Shown: positions 21,401 to 30,981, counted from the stretch's first letter. The stretch: 64,000 nucleotides of DNA from Pyronema omphalodes (GCA_024516155.1 JAJJXM010000013.1:682001-746000), one strand, 5' to 3'. Notes: generated from the letters alone by a model not told the origin. Numbers and translations: made by a program.

Positions 21401-22183
21401 CGGCTGAACCAAACAATTGAAGCTTACCTCCGCTCTTTTGTTAACCACGAAATGGACGACTGGGCTGATCTCTTACCCATGGCTGAGTTCGCATACAATA
21501 ACTCAGTCACAAGCGCAACTGGACTGTCACCCTTTTACGCTAACTATGGGTTCTACCCAAATACGAGCAACCCTTCGGCAACTGCTGTGCGCAACCCAGC
21601 CAGCAAAGCCTACGCCCACTGGATGCATACGATTCATGAAGGAGCCAAGTTAGCCCTTCAAAAAACACAAGAAAGAATGAAACATTATGCAGACCAGAAA
21701 CGACAGGAGGCACCAGAATACCAAGTAGGAGACTTGGTTATGTTAGATGGACGCAACATACGAACCAGACGCCCATCAAGGAAGTTAGACCATAAACTAC
21801 ATGGTCCCTTCCAAGTCGAAAAGGTCATCTCCCCATCAGCAGTACGACTCACGCTCCCACGAAAATGGAAGATACACAACGTCTTCCATACCTCTTTACT
21901 TGAGCCCTTTAGAGCAGGAACTCGGGCTCCACCAGACACAAATAAAATTTTACGGGAGGCAGATGATGTTGAGGGAAGCGAGGAATACGATATCGATGAA
22001 GTCATGAGCAGCTATAAATCTGGGAATCGAGTATTGTACCTTGTTAAATGGCTAGGTTGGCCCAACAAAAAAGACTGGACGGCAGAACCATTCGACAACT
22101 TTTCAGTAGGAGGTCAGGAGAAGTTACGAGATTTTCATCTCAAGTACCCTGATTCTCCGAGGGACTACCGACTCAAGGATTAA
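18488..22183 (+). CDS. Chromovirus B pol: protease, RT, RNase H, integrase, chromodomain
   Basis: About 1,230 codons, open from the gag stop; the first ATG is at 18648. Domains in order: aspartic protease (LLDTGSTSALLD), RT (FVPKPHGRG, MPFGLSNAPATF, YIDDVLIY), RNase H (ETDASDFALG, DKELLAIV, SDHQNLEYF), integrase zinc finger (H..H..C..C with HFGQDKT, CLECQKD) and DDE core (MDFITDLP, VSDRDSRF, PQTDGQTERLN), a GPF module (LHGPFQVEKV) and a C-terminal chromodomain (YDIDEVM, YLVKWLGW, WTAEPFDN). All expected catalytic residues are present, so the enzyme set looks functional. The gene is in opposite orientation to its host element A. Confidence 0.96.
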   Translation, partial: RSSRVASPEEEECTSDAENIICSGTKRKISDSLESTKTKLRRTDKGTSSKGTKMEAVVPPHHGKRPIINMVLTWSKNKFRTVRVLLDTGSTSALLDKGFVQTYKIPTVKRDQPLQIRNFNNEVVAGAGEFFTVPFMLQHKQHFAAESFEVAPLDSDCDVILPYWWMAKHQPCNMWGESNNISFTTPRCTEHCTKAQASTFSLKVDRRVLDHPEASVIGHISAIATKEELSEALQQVPEKFRKWINIMTKEAADKLPEHKSYDHAIDLKEGETPPWGPVYALNEVELETLREWLKEMLRTGKIRPSKSPAAAPILFVPKPHGRGLRLCVDYRGINKITIANRYPLPLMSELQDRVRGARFFTKMDLKNGYHLIRIKEGDEWKTAFRCRYGLYEFLVMPFGLSNAPATFQDMMNHIFRDMLDQGVIAYIDDVLIYAETEEEHDELVKEVLKRLEENGLVISPEKCVWGTNKVEFLGYIISEKGIEMAKDKVETVLVWEPPRSLKETQGFLGFANFYRRFIKDFSRICRPLTESTKGDPKKWEWTVAMELAFDELKQRFTKAPILGHFDPKKVCIVETDASDFALGAVLSQKGEDGKLHPIAFHSRKFTPAEINYEIHDKELLAIVDSFKIWRRYLEGAMHTVQVFSDHQNLEYFTTTKVLNRRQARWAQELAGIDFKIFYRPGSKNGKPDALSRRPEFRPEKGGGEDQPITTILHKEHFASISAISSGGEGTSFMVSSARLNSIPSVKWSGEFLKMVKEAGELDENYKKAANKIKDPLTIEDGIIYRKEKLWVPKDLVNMVLESEHNSKIAGHFGQDKTIELIRRNFWWPKMDEQIIEYIQSCLECQKDKTARHLKYGMLQPLELTYAPWQSIAMDFITDLPESNGCDQLWVIVDRFTKMAHFIPLQKDGKTTADLVRIFAKEIWKLHGLPKDIVSDRDSRFTSTTWKAFLGTLGIKPRMSTAFHPQTDGQTERLNQTIEAYLRSFVNHEMDDWADLLPMAEFAYNNSVTSATGLSPFYANYGFYPNTSNPSATAVRNPASKAYAHWMHTIHEGAKLALQKTQERMKHYADQKRQEAPEYQVGDLVMLDGRNIRTRRPSRKLDHKLHGPFQVEKVISPSAVRLTLPRKWKIHNVFHTSLLEPFRAGTRAPPDTNKILREADDVEGSEEYDIDEVMSSYKSGNRVLYLVKWLGWPNKKDWTAEPFDNFSVGGQEKLRDFHLKYPDSPRDYRLKD

Positions 22184-22341
22184 GGCTTAATGTTTTTCCC
22201 TACGAGGTTTTCATTAGGTCGAGTTGGTAGTAGGATGTAGGGGCTGGAGGACTACATCCATATATGATCACTAAGTCACTTGGCTACGGCGAGGTGCGAT
22301 CACAGAATGATAAGCTACTTGCTTCGGGACGAAGCTTGAAC

Positions 22342-22354
22342 AGGGGGGAGGTGG
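22342..22354 (+). other. Polypurine tract of chromovirus B
   Basis: AGGGGGGAGGTGG directly abuts the 3' LTR; it is the standard place and composition for the plus-strand primer. Confidence 0.75.
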
Positions 22355-23711
22355 TGTCACACCCTATATTGTGTGAGTATAGAATAGGTAACATGTATAA
22401 CATTTAGAGAACATGGCAAACTCGACAGGAGAATGAATAATAAGGTTAGTATCCCGGGCCGGAACCCCCTGAGGAGCTCCAGCTAGCCACGTCACGTGAT
22501 TCGTGACTTTCCGAAAGGACCTCACGAGGATCCCGGCCCGAGGCGTCGCTACCTGTTATTCACTGTCAGTTTGGGAGGATCACAGATGGATGGGAACGAG
22601 GAACAACTTACCTCATGGGTGTCGACTTACCCATGAGAAAACTACAGACGACGCTGATGGAGACAGAAGACGACGGCGAAAGGACACCTCCTTATACTTG
22701 AGGTTGTGTTCCACCAAGCACGGCTACCAGAGGGCTTGCAAGAGAAGGGAATTCTCAGGACAGTGCAAGGCAGACGAATAGGATCATCCGAGGTCTGAGT
22801 TGGGCGGATAGTCGGCCAAGGAACAAGGCAGAGTCTAGTCAGCCAACAGGAGTGGAGCTCAGGACAAGGGTCAAGATTGCGTTAGCATGAGACGACGTCC
22901 TGCAGCAAGGAACACCACTCAGGGAAACTGTTGGATGGAACTGATATGACGCGACCTTAGGCCAATGACTACCAACTGCAAGATAAGACGGCGTTTGCGT
23001 ACACACCAGGGTGTGGCTGCGCGCAAGTGCGCGCAGGTGGGGCTGTTATGACATCACACAGGAATGTGACGGGGCAGTGCGCTCCGGTAAGGCATAGTCT
23101 GCCTTATGATGTCAGATTCCTTCACTCGCAATCGAGATTCTCTAGGGAGATCTATGATCAAGACGACTCATAAGATATATGACTCACATGTCATCATCAG
23201 AGGAGTCACTGCATTATGCGCTCAAGTGGAGTCACCCTCCACTAGGCGCTTAACCCCAATATCTGATTGGAAGGTGTGGTAGCACGGCAAGGAATGTCAA
23301 GGATTAATCTGACACGAAGGTCATCATGCAAGTGAGCAATTAATATAATTGCGCATGCAGCATGATGCGAGCCATCAGCAGATTTGTCAAAGAATTGACT
23401 CACGTCTTATCTCCTAAGCTTAGTTTGGAAGTTGGTTCCCTTGGGAAGTCTGGGCGAACTTGTAGACGAAAGTCTATAAAAGACCCTAAGTCTTCCCACC
23501 GTCTCCTCCAGCATCAGCAACTTGATCTCTTGTTACGACGTTACTATTCTACACCAAATACCTCAGGACGAGACCCTTAAGTTTATTCGGCCTGTGATCG
23601 ATTAGTTTACTTCCTAGCTTCTTGGGAAATCTATTTGTTGAATACCTTTCTAACGAAGAACGACTGATCGAATAAGCCTCTCTATTGAAAGCCTCAATAG
23701 CCAGGTTCACA
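22355..23711 (+). repeat. Chromovirus B 3' LTR
   Basis: Same length as the 5' LTR, with four substitutions found by eye (in the contexts AAAGRACC, GGATCWCAG, GTTGGRCGG and CCTARGCTT). It is followed by the second GGGGG of the target duplication. Confidence 0.96.
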
Positions 23712-26700
23712 GGGGGTCCGAAGGGGCTGGGTTTAGTAGGGACACGGGGAAGGTCCTGTGGTGTTTCATGGTCTCCGGTATATCCAATTCATAGGCGTGG
23801 GATCCAATAGGCCGTAACACGGTGAAGGGGCCTAGGTGTTTGTTTTCTAGTTTCTTTGAGGGGCGGCGGGTTCTTAGGTTGCGGGCGTCCAGCCATACCA
23901 GGTCTCCTGGTTTGAAGACCGGCGCGGGGAGTCGGGAATTGTCGGCGGCTTCTATGTGGCGGGCTTGGGCGTATTTCATTTCCGAACGTAAGACGTCATG
24001 GATGTGTGACATCCTTTCCGCTACCTCGTTCGCTTTCACTTCTTCAGGATTGTCGGTCCTGATTTCCAGTTCGAAAGAGCACTTGGGGTGTCGACCATAT
24101 ATAGCGTAGAACGGAGACAGCGACGTTGTATCCGATACTTGGTTATTTGCAGCAAATTCTGCCAGTGGTAAAAATTTCTTCCAATCGTCTTGTAAATAAC
24201 AGACGTAAGCGCGGAGATATTGCTCCGTAACCGCGTTAATTCTCTCTGTTTGGCCGTCGGTTTGGGGATGAAAGGCCGTACTCGTGGCAATTTCGATACC
24301 CATGCAATTTGCCAAGTGTTTCCAGAAATGGGCCACAAATTGCGGACCGCGGTCGGACACTACTGTGTCTGGCAGGCCGTGTAGTTTGAATACGTTTTCC
24401 AGGAAGAGTTGCGCGAAGCCTTCTGCGTCTATCGTGGAATGACAGGGCACTAAGTGCCGCTGTTTCGTTAGTCGGCAAACGATCGCACATATTGCGTCGA
24501 AGCCTTCTGATGTCGGTAGTCCAGTGACAAAATCCACCGATATATTCTGCCAAGGGTGGTGCGGAACCGGTAGGGGCTTCAGGGTTCCATAGGGTGCGTG
24601 GCGGGTAGCCTTTGTTCTTTTACAGGTGTGGCAATTTCGGACGAATTGGTCCACATCTTTTCTCATCGAGGGCCAGTAATAATTCCTGGCGAGGAGTTCG
24701 AAAGTCTTCGCACGGCCCGGGTGTCCCATAGGTGGGGGGGTCGTGGTGATCTTGCAGTAGTTTCAATCGTAGTTTATCCAGCGCGGGGACATAGAGGCAA
24801 TCTCGGTAGTACAATCTGTTTTCCAACACGGAGCAATCGGCGAGCGATATGTCCTTACAGATTTGTGTGCCATCTTCCAGCATTCCCAACACTCGGTTGG
24901 GGAATGAATCTGTCTTGTAGCCCTCTGTGAACAGGAGGTCTACTTCGGAAGGTGCGAGTTTCATTGGCGGGGTCATGCATAACTGAAAGTTCTGTGGCTT
25001 CAGAACAGCTTGCTGGTTCGCCAGTATGCGTTCGTCTCCCTCTTCCGGGAGGTCGGCGGCTCTTCTTGTCAGGGCGTCCGGTTTTCCTCCCAACGTTCCC
25101 GGTCGATAGGTGATCACAAAGTTAAACCGAGACAGGAACTCGGACCAGCGTGCTTGTCGTCTGTTCAGCAGCTTTGTCGTCATAAAGTATTCGAGATTCT
25201 TGTGATCCGTCAATACTTTTATAGGGAAGGCGGAGCCCTCTAAGTGGGGACGCCATTCCTCAAAACAACGAACTATTGCCAGTAGTTCTTTGTCGTAGAT
25301 TTCGTAGTTACATTCTGCCGGGGAATGCTTCTTGGAATAAAATGCGACGGGGTGTAACACGTTATCGTCGTCGTATTGTGATAAGACTCCAGCAGACACA
25401 TAGTCAGATGCGTCTGTTTCTACTACAATCGGTTTCTCGTAGTCGAAGTGCTTGAGAATAGGTGCTGATGTAAATGCGTCCTTCAGTCGGTCGAAGGCGC
25501 TCTGCTGATCTTTACCCCAGATAAAGGGGATTGCTTTACCATCTTTCTTTTTGGTCAGAGCCGTCAGCGGGGAGACCACTTTTGAGTAGTCTTTGATAAA
25601 TCTTCGGTAGAAATTCGCGAAGCCTAGGAACTCTTGGACCTGTTTCAAATTGGTTGGTTCCTTCCAATCTCTCACTGTGGCTACTTTGGAATCCATCATG
25701 CGCGCGCCGTCGCGGCCGATGTTGTAGCCCAGGTACTGTACTTCTGCCTTAGCAAACTTACACTTCTCTGGCTTCAAGTGCAGTTTTTCTTGTTTGAGTC
25801 GTTCCAAGATCTTTCGGACGTGTGCGGTGTGATCGGACTTTGTTTCGGAGAATACGAGGATATCGTCCAAGTATGCCGTACAAAACTGGTCTAGGTATGG
25901 TCTCAGGACATCATTTATAAATGCCTGGAAATCGGCAGGCGCGTTGGTGAGCCCAAAGGGCATCACTTTCGATTCGAACAGGCCGTACCGTGTGCGGAAG
26001 GCCGTCTTCCATTCTTCGCCCTCTGCCATTCTGATAAGGTTATAAGCGCTGCGGACATCAAGGGTCGTAAAGTATTGAGCTTTGGAAAGATTCATCATCG
26101 TTTCCTGTATCAATGGCAGCGGGTACCGGTTCTTCTCGGTACCTTCATTCAGTCTTCGGTAGTCGACACACAGGCGTAGGGATCCGTCTGATTTTTTCAC
26201 GAATAATATCGGCGAGGCGGCTGGTGATTGGGAGCGTTGTATAAATCCTTTCTCCAAATTCTCATCGAGCCATGTTTTCAGCGTCTGCAACTCGTTGCGT
26301 GACAGCGAGTATAGCGGGCCAAAGGGGGGAACGAATCCCTCTTTCAGTGGGATCTTGTGGTCGTAGGGTCGGTGCGGGGGAAGTTCCTTCGCGTTGACCT
26401 CCTTGAATAAATCGAGGTAGTCATGATACTCCTCGGGGATCATGTCTTTCAGTTCGTCGTCCGTGAGGGGGGGCTTGTCTTGTAGGGCGACGGTGATCTC
26501 GTCCAACGATAGCGAGAACACTGTCAGGCTTTCGTCTTCTACCATTTCCTTGAAGTCGGAGATGGTTAGACTTGAGATCTCTATTGGGGGTTCGTCCGGG
26601 GGGTCGGGGACCGAGTCTTCCAACTCCGGCAAGGGGTTTGTGTCGGGCTCGTGGACAGCGGGAGGGGGCCTCGAGTCCAGGACCTCGACACCGGTTGTGC

Positions 26701-27205
26701 TCACAGGCAACGGGGTGCAGTTCCTTAGGCAGTATTGGGAGTCGAAGCTTACAGTGTTGGAACTGAAGCTTATTGTTACATCGTGTTTCTTCAACCAAGG
26801 GATACCCAACACCACCGGGTAGTGACCCAGCTTGGTGACAAACATGGGAAGGGTTTCCGAGTGACCGTCGATGGTACACTCTACTTGGGCGAGGTGTGTT
26901 ATTTTTCCTGAGGATATGGGGCGGCCGTCGATAACTTCGACCGTTCGGGCGGTGGATAGGGGGGTTAGGGGGAGTTTGTGATGGCGGGCGAAATTGCGGT
27001 CAACAAAGGCGATACCAGTGGCGCCGCAGTCAACGAGCGCTACTGTTTTCACGGAGCGGTTATTGGAAAACAAGGAACAGGAGAGGACAAGGTGTTTGCA
27101 TTCTAACTTTCCAGTAAAACTTGCGCCCGATAATAGCAATGTATCAGCAATAATATTCCCACCAGCGGCAGAGCCATCTTCTTGCAGCTGGTTTATTCTT
27201 TTCCC
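23712..27205 (-). pseudogene. Chromovirus A pol, main part (frameshifted and truncated by insertion)
   Basis: The pol frame overlaps the gag end in the -1 frame and has no early ATG. Domains in order: protease (ALVDCGATG, with DCG where DSG/DTG is usual), RT (LFVKKSDG, MPFGLTNAPADF, YLDDILVF), RNase H (ETDASDYVSAG, DKELLAIV, TDHKNLEYF), integrase zinc finger and DDE core (VDFVTGLP, VSDRGPQF, PQTDGQTERIN) and a GPF module (LGPFTVLR). Two breaks are seen. A C7 run (24740-24734 on the minus strand) shifts the frame just before the integrase zinc finger, since one C fewer restores it. Chromovirus B then cuts off the chromodomain. Confidence 0.92.
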
Positions 27206-28540
27206 GACACTTCTTCTTCAGCATCCACTAATTCCACGCTCGCCACTTTAACATTCGTCTTGGCGGGGCACGTCGCAGCCATGTGGCCGAGGCCACCGCA
27301 GTAGAGGCAACGTCCTTCTGATAGGCGGGTCGCGCGCTCCTGTGCCGACAGTTTCTGACGGGGTCCCTGGGCCGGGGTTTGCTTGCTGGAGGAGGCGGTG
27401 GTGGCTTGGGTAGCGGGGGTGGGGCGACTGGTGGCGGGGGTGGCGGTGGTAGTGGTTTTAACTTGGCCGCGGTTGGTACGCAGCTTGCGGAGGTTTTCAA
27501 GTGCTCTTAATTGGGAGTCCAATTTTTGGCACTGTTCGACGAATTCGTGCATCGTGGTGGTGGGCGGGGCACCAACCAACTTCTCGTGTAGCTCAACGGA
27601 CAGGCCGTTACGCAGGGCATCCATGGTGGCGGCTTCGTCCCAGCCTAACTCTGCGACTAGGCGGGAGAACTCTGCATAGTAGTCCGAAAATTCGCGGTTG
27701 TTCTGTCGGAGATTTTGTAGTTTGAAACGAGCCGTTGCGCGCTCGTCCGGGTCTCCAAAGGTACGCTGTAAAATTTTAATGACGTCCTCGACGTCGTTGA
27801 GTTCCCAGCGGTTGCCATTTTCCTTGATGTAAGGAAGAATCTGATCCAAGGCGCGTCCGCGGAGGCGGCCCATGGCGTAAGAAATCCGTTTATGTGGGGT
27901 CGGGAAACGCAGTTCATCGCTCACTAACTTGATGCGAAGCAAGGAGACAAAGCGGCGGAGGTCCTCCCTGATGGACCCGTCGAAGGTTGGCGGATCCGAG
28001 ATTTTGTCTCCGGTCACGCGGATGCCGGGGGAGGCGAGTAGCGCGTTGATGAGTTCACGCTGGCGGGTGAGCTCTTTCTCGTAGTAGTGGATTTCGTTTG
28101 TATCGGCTTGTTCCTCCGGAGTTAGGAGGATCTCGGGGTCACGGGGGGGGGGGTCTTGGGATTGGTGCGATTATCGCGGGGGCGGGGGCTGCGGCTGCGG
28201 CTGTGGTAGGGGGTGCGGCGGCTCGCGGTGCTGGTTCTGGGCCGTTCGGGTAGACCTGGACGGAGCCAGTCTGGATCACGACAGGGGGAATGGGGGCAGG
28301 GGTGGGAGCTTCCGGAGCGCGGGAGGCGACAGGGCTGGATACCCGAGTGCTGTTACGGGAGCCGGGGGTTTCCGCGAGGTCGTTTGAGAGATAACCCGTG
28401 GGGTGGTCCTGAGCGTCTAAGATGGATTGTGCGAGTTGTTTGGTAAAGATGAGCGGTTCATGGCCATCAGGGAACTGGGTCATGGCGGCGGCGTTCACAA
28501 TTTGTTGCCAGTGTCCTTCGTCAATAAGTTTAATATGCAT
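27193..28540 (-). pseudogene. Chromovirus A gag, broken by a homopolymer frameshift
   Basis: The frame opens at ATG 28540 (MHIKLIDEGHW). A Pro/Ala-rich segment ends at a C11 run (28153-28143), where the frame is lost into TGA at 28139. The -1 alternative continues in frame to the capsid region (FRRFVSLLRIKL style helices, WELNDVEDVI, FSDYYAEFSRL) and one CCHC knuckle (CLYCGGLGHMAATC), ending at TAA 27195-27193. A change of the C run by one or two bases restores one gag of about 450 residues. Length change in a homopolymer may be real or a sequencing artefact. Confidence 0.85.
27199..27205 (-). other. -1 ribosomal frameshift heptamer G GGA AAA at the gag/pol junction of chromovirus A
   Basis: In the gag frame the end reads TCG GGA AAA GAA TAA. 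The heptamer GGGAAAA fits X XXY YYZ exactly, and slipping back one base enters the pol frame, which is open and lacks a nearby ATG. I did not test for a downstream pseudoknot. Confidence 0.65.
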
Positions 28541-28772
28541 TCTGGCGGTCTCTGAGGATTGGCTTGAGTCTGATGGTGCGGCGGATGTGCTCCTGATAAG
28601 TGTAGTCCTTGAGTTGCCAGCGGACCACAAGGTAGCAGTTATTTTCTGCTCGTCGGATGGTTCTTCGCACTGCGCCAGCGAATCTGTCGGGGATCCCAAA
28701 GGTTTCGTGTAAGGTGTGCGTTTCAAGAGCTTGTTTTAGTGCGTAGGTCCAGGCAGAACCGGTGCGGTTCAT
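28530..28772 (-). CDS. Small ORF before gag in chromovirus A, 80 aa, function unknown
   Basis: It starts 36 nt inside the 5' LTR boundary (ATG 28772) and stops at 28530, overlapping the gag ATG by 11 nt. The protein is basic and aromatic-rich (WTYALKQ, YLVVRWQLKDYTY) with no motif I know. It resembles a gag N-terminal region in position, like the separate coiled-coil ORF1 of chromovirus B. It may be a real first ORF or another frameshifted part of gag. Confidence 0.4.
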   Translation of the reverse strand: MNRTGSAWTYALKQALETHTLHETFGIPDRFAGAVRRTIRRAENNCYLVVRWQLKDYTYQEHIRRTIRLKPILRDRQNAY

Positions 28773-28796
28773 GCGTGTCGGTTGAATAGTTAATCG

Positions 28797-28805
28797 ATCG
28801 AACGT
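28797..28805 (-). other. Chromovirus A candidate self-primed primer-binding site
   Basis: ACGTTCGAT starts two bases after the 5' LTR on the minus strand and is the exact complement of LTR bases 29025-29017, which lie at the expected RNA start downstream of a TATA-like box. The 2-nt spacing is the same as in chromovirus B. A 9-nt match is weaker evidence than the 12-nt match there. Confidence 0.45.
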
Positions 28806-28807
28806 AA

Positions 28808-29337
28808 TGTCAGGGACACGAGAACGGACGTTCAAGGGACACACTGAACACTACCGGCAAGAGGGACTAGGCAGGTTCCGGGACGGGGAACGGCAGGACA
28901 AGGACCGAAGTGCTCGTCAGACGGACGGCACACTAAACAGGGACAGGGACAAGGACAAGAGTGACGTAGGACTTAGGAGAAGAAATCTTATATTAGGAGC
29001 AAGGAGAAGACACAAGACGTTCGATGGAGAATCTCGACAACGGGGAGGCAAGCCTCCTTATGTACAAAGGGGCGGCCAGCACTCTTGCTGGGCCGTCATA
29101 CAATCATCGCTACATGAGCTTCCGTTCTCCATCAATTCACCTGCGACGCCACAGCTCTCCAGCTCGTGGTACGTCATCCATCATCAATCATTCTCTCAGT
29201 CACAATGGCACGGCACACATAACAACACCAACAACACAACGGCAACACAACACGGCAAGACAACGGCACGATGTCAATCAACAACCACGACAACATGATG
29301 ACGCAACACAACGGCTCGTCAGCCGTGTGCCGTGACA
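28808..29337 (-). repeat. Chromovirus A 5' LTR
   Basis: 530 bp, differing from the 3' LTR at one position by eye. On the minus strand TACATAAGG (about 29063-29055) is a plausible TATA element, and about 35 bp downstream is ATCGAACGT (29025-29017), the complement of the sequence beginning two bases after the LTR (28805-28797). Confidence 0.95.
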
Positions 29338-30834
29338 GGCAGCTGCCACCGCGGCCATACGGTCAGGGCACGAATGATCGTTTGCGTAGTGGTTGCCACC
29401 GCAGTTGGCACACTTCGGGGTAGGCAGGGTGTGTTTACACGCTGTGCCTCGGGGTTTGGAGCAATCGGAGAGGTCGCATGCGGGGTGGTTGGAGGTTGCA
29501 TGGTGCTCTGCGCAAAAGACGCAGCGGAAAATTGTTGTTGTTGAGCAGCGTTCGCGGATGTGGCCCCATTTGAGGCATCCAGAGCACTGGCTGTCAGGCC
29601 CTTCGAAGAGGTACATCTCGGCGCGGTGACGTCTGCTGCCCAGCAATACTCCTTTCGAGATTAGCATTTTCGCGGCGGCGGAGCTGCGTACGAAGAAGAC
29701 GGCGGAGGAGCTCTGGATTTCGCCATTGGCATAGCGGGCTCGGACTGTCTCCGTTTTGCCTAACCACCTGATGTTGGGCAGCACTTCCACACCAGCGTGG
29801 TTTGCTTGTACCTCGATTTGGAGGCGTTGGACGCCTTGAGAGCCCTCCCCCATGAAACGATCCAGCGGGACGCCGTGGACTTTCAGACAAACCCAACGGT
29901 CGAGTTCCTCAACTCCCGTAACCTCACTATCGACCTCACGCACGGCGTTGAGGATGTCCCCACGGTACAGTCCTAAGAGGGTTGCGGCATCTACACCGGG
30001 GACTGTTGTGGCGGTGATGGTGCCTTTGGCATTGCGGGCGACTTTTAGGATGCGGTGGAATTGGGGAGCGTTCTTGAACCACAAGCAGTTGTTGATGGCT
30101 GCGGTGAACGCTTCATCCACTTGTTTTGATGCTGGTGCGGCTTCGCGACGGGTGAAAACAATGCGGCGTACCTCAGTCGGGAGATTCTGGGCGGGGGCGT
30201 ACGGATTTGCGGCTTTCTGTTGGAGTTTTTTGGAGCGACGGGACTGGTGGGCGGTCCATTCCTGTGGGGGAGGCTGGGGGGGGAGGTGTACACTGGATGC
30301 TGCTGCATATGTTTGCGCAGCAGTGGGTTGGACGGCCACTGGTGGGGGTTTGCGGGGGGCCGGGGCGGCGATGGGCGGCGCTCGGGGGGCAGCGGGGGTC
30401 TTGAGGGCCCGCACCGCTTGGAGTTGGGCCTGGAGTTCACGATTTACGCTGCGGAGGTGGCGCACCTCGGATTCCAGCGCGGGGATACGATCTTCCAGCT
30501 CCTCGAGGCGTAGTCCAAGGTTGCTGATGTAGTCAACATTTAGGATCGAAGATATGCGGGCTACATCATCGGAACGGCGTTCGCGGTGAGCATGCGACGC
30601 GGTGTCTTCCTGGGTTCCTCCAGCGTTTGGTCTCTTGCGTGCTCCCTCTTGAGGAGGGGCAATGATGCGCATGGGGGTTGGGGACTGCGGGGATTGCATC
30701 TCGTGGTTCGAGACGCGAAGGGGGGTGGCGAAGATTTCCTCGTCGGTTTGGCTGCGTACACCGAGGGGAGACTGCAGGCGGCCTCGGTAGGGTGCGATCC
30801 TACGCGGGGAGGCGATATCCCCAAAGCGGGGCAT
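29338..30834 (-). pseudogene. LINE ORF1, N-terminal part (coiled coil and three zinc knuckles)
   Basis: 499 codons from ATG 30834 to the chromovirus A insertion. A coiled coil lies near residues 90-145 (LGLRLEELEDRIPALESEV), followed by an Ala/Pro-rich linker, a central RNA-binding region and three cysteine knuckles near the end: CSGCLKWGHIRERC, CVFCAEHHATSNHPAC and CANCGGNHYANDHSC. This is the gag-like nucleic-acid chaperone of Tad-type LINEs. The frame is uninterrupted up to the insertion, and position 29338 joins in frame to 14026. Confidence 0.88.
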
Positions 30835-30981
30835 GCCAGAGGGCCGTGGTGAGGCCAGGGCCGTGGGTGGGTGGGGCGGTGAGGCCGTGAGAATTCTGTG
30901 CGATTTCCTAATCAGGAAATTTAAGCGAGAAAGTTGGCGTTGATTTAGCGCCGAAGTGGTGTGTTTTTAACTAGACCGGAT

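Larger units (their letters stand above)
14820..23711 (+). mobile_element. Chromovirus B (Ty3/gypsy LTR retrotransposon), near-intact
   Basis: Two 1,357-bp LTRs (14820-16176 and 22355-23711, TG..CA) enclose 6.2 kb with three large ORFs in the order coiled-coil gag N-part, gag, pol. The target duplication is GGGGG (14815-14819 and 23712-23716). By eye the LTRs differ at four sites (about 0.3 percent), with no length change, so this insertion is young. It sits inside pol of chromovirus A in the opposite orientation and is therefore the newest of the three nested elements. No inactivating change is evident if the ORF junctions are frameshift sites. Confidence 0.95.
14032..29337 (-). mobile_element. 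Chromovirus A (Ty3/gypsy LTR retrotransposon), itself split by chromovirus B
   Basis: Identical-length LTRs (530 bp, TG..CA) bound a 15,306-bp interval with the 5-bp target duplication GGCAG (14027-14031 and 29338-29342). Transcription runs on the minus strand: 5' LTR 29337-28808, small ORF, gag, pol, 3' LTR 14561-14032. Removing chromovirus B (14820-23711) and its TSD copy leaves about 6.4 kb, a normal size. The two LTRs differ at one site that I could find by eye (T/A in the CTACWTGAGC context), so insertion was recent. Two homopolymer frameshifts, in gag and pol, now break its genes. Confidence 0.95.
9611..30968 (-). mobile_element. Tad-like LINE retrotransposon, split by a 15.3-kb nested insertion
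   Basis: The LINE reads on the minus strand from 30968 (5' end) to 9611 (3' end, tail of AATCA units). The 13-mer AACTAGACCGGAT occurs at 9598-9610 and 30969-30981, a target duplication. Removing chromovirus A and one copy of its TSD leaves about 6.05 kb: a 5' leader (30968-30835), ORF1, ORF2 joined by an ATGA overlap, and a 3' UTR of about 370 bp. The order ORF1 (coiled coil, CCHC knuckles), endonuclease, reverse transcriptase and RNase H is that of the Tad clade of fungal LINEs. The element is nearly intact apart from the insertion and one stop codon in ORF2. Confidence 0.92.
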
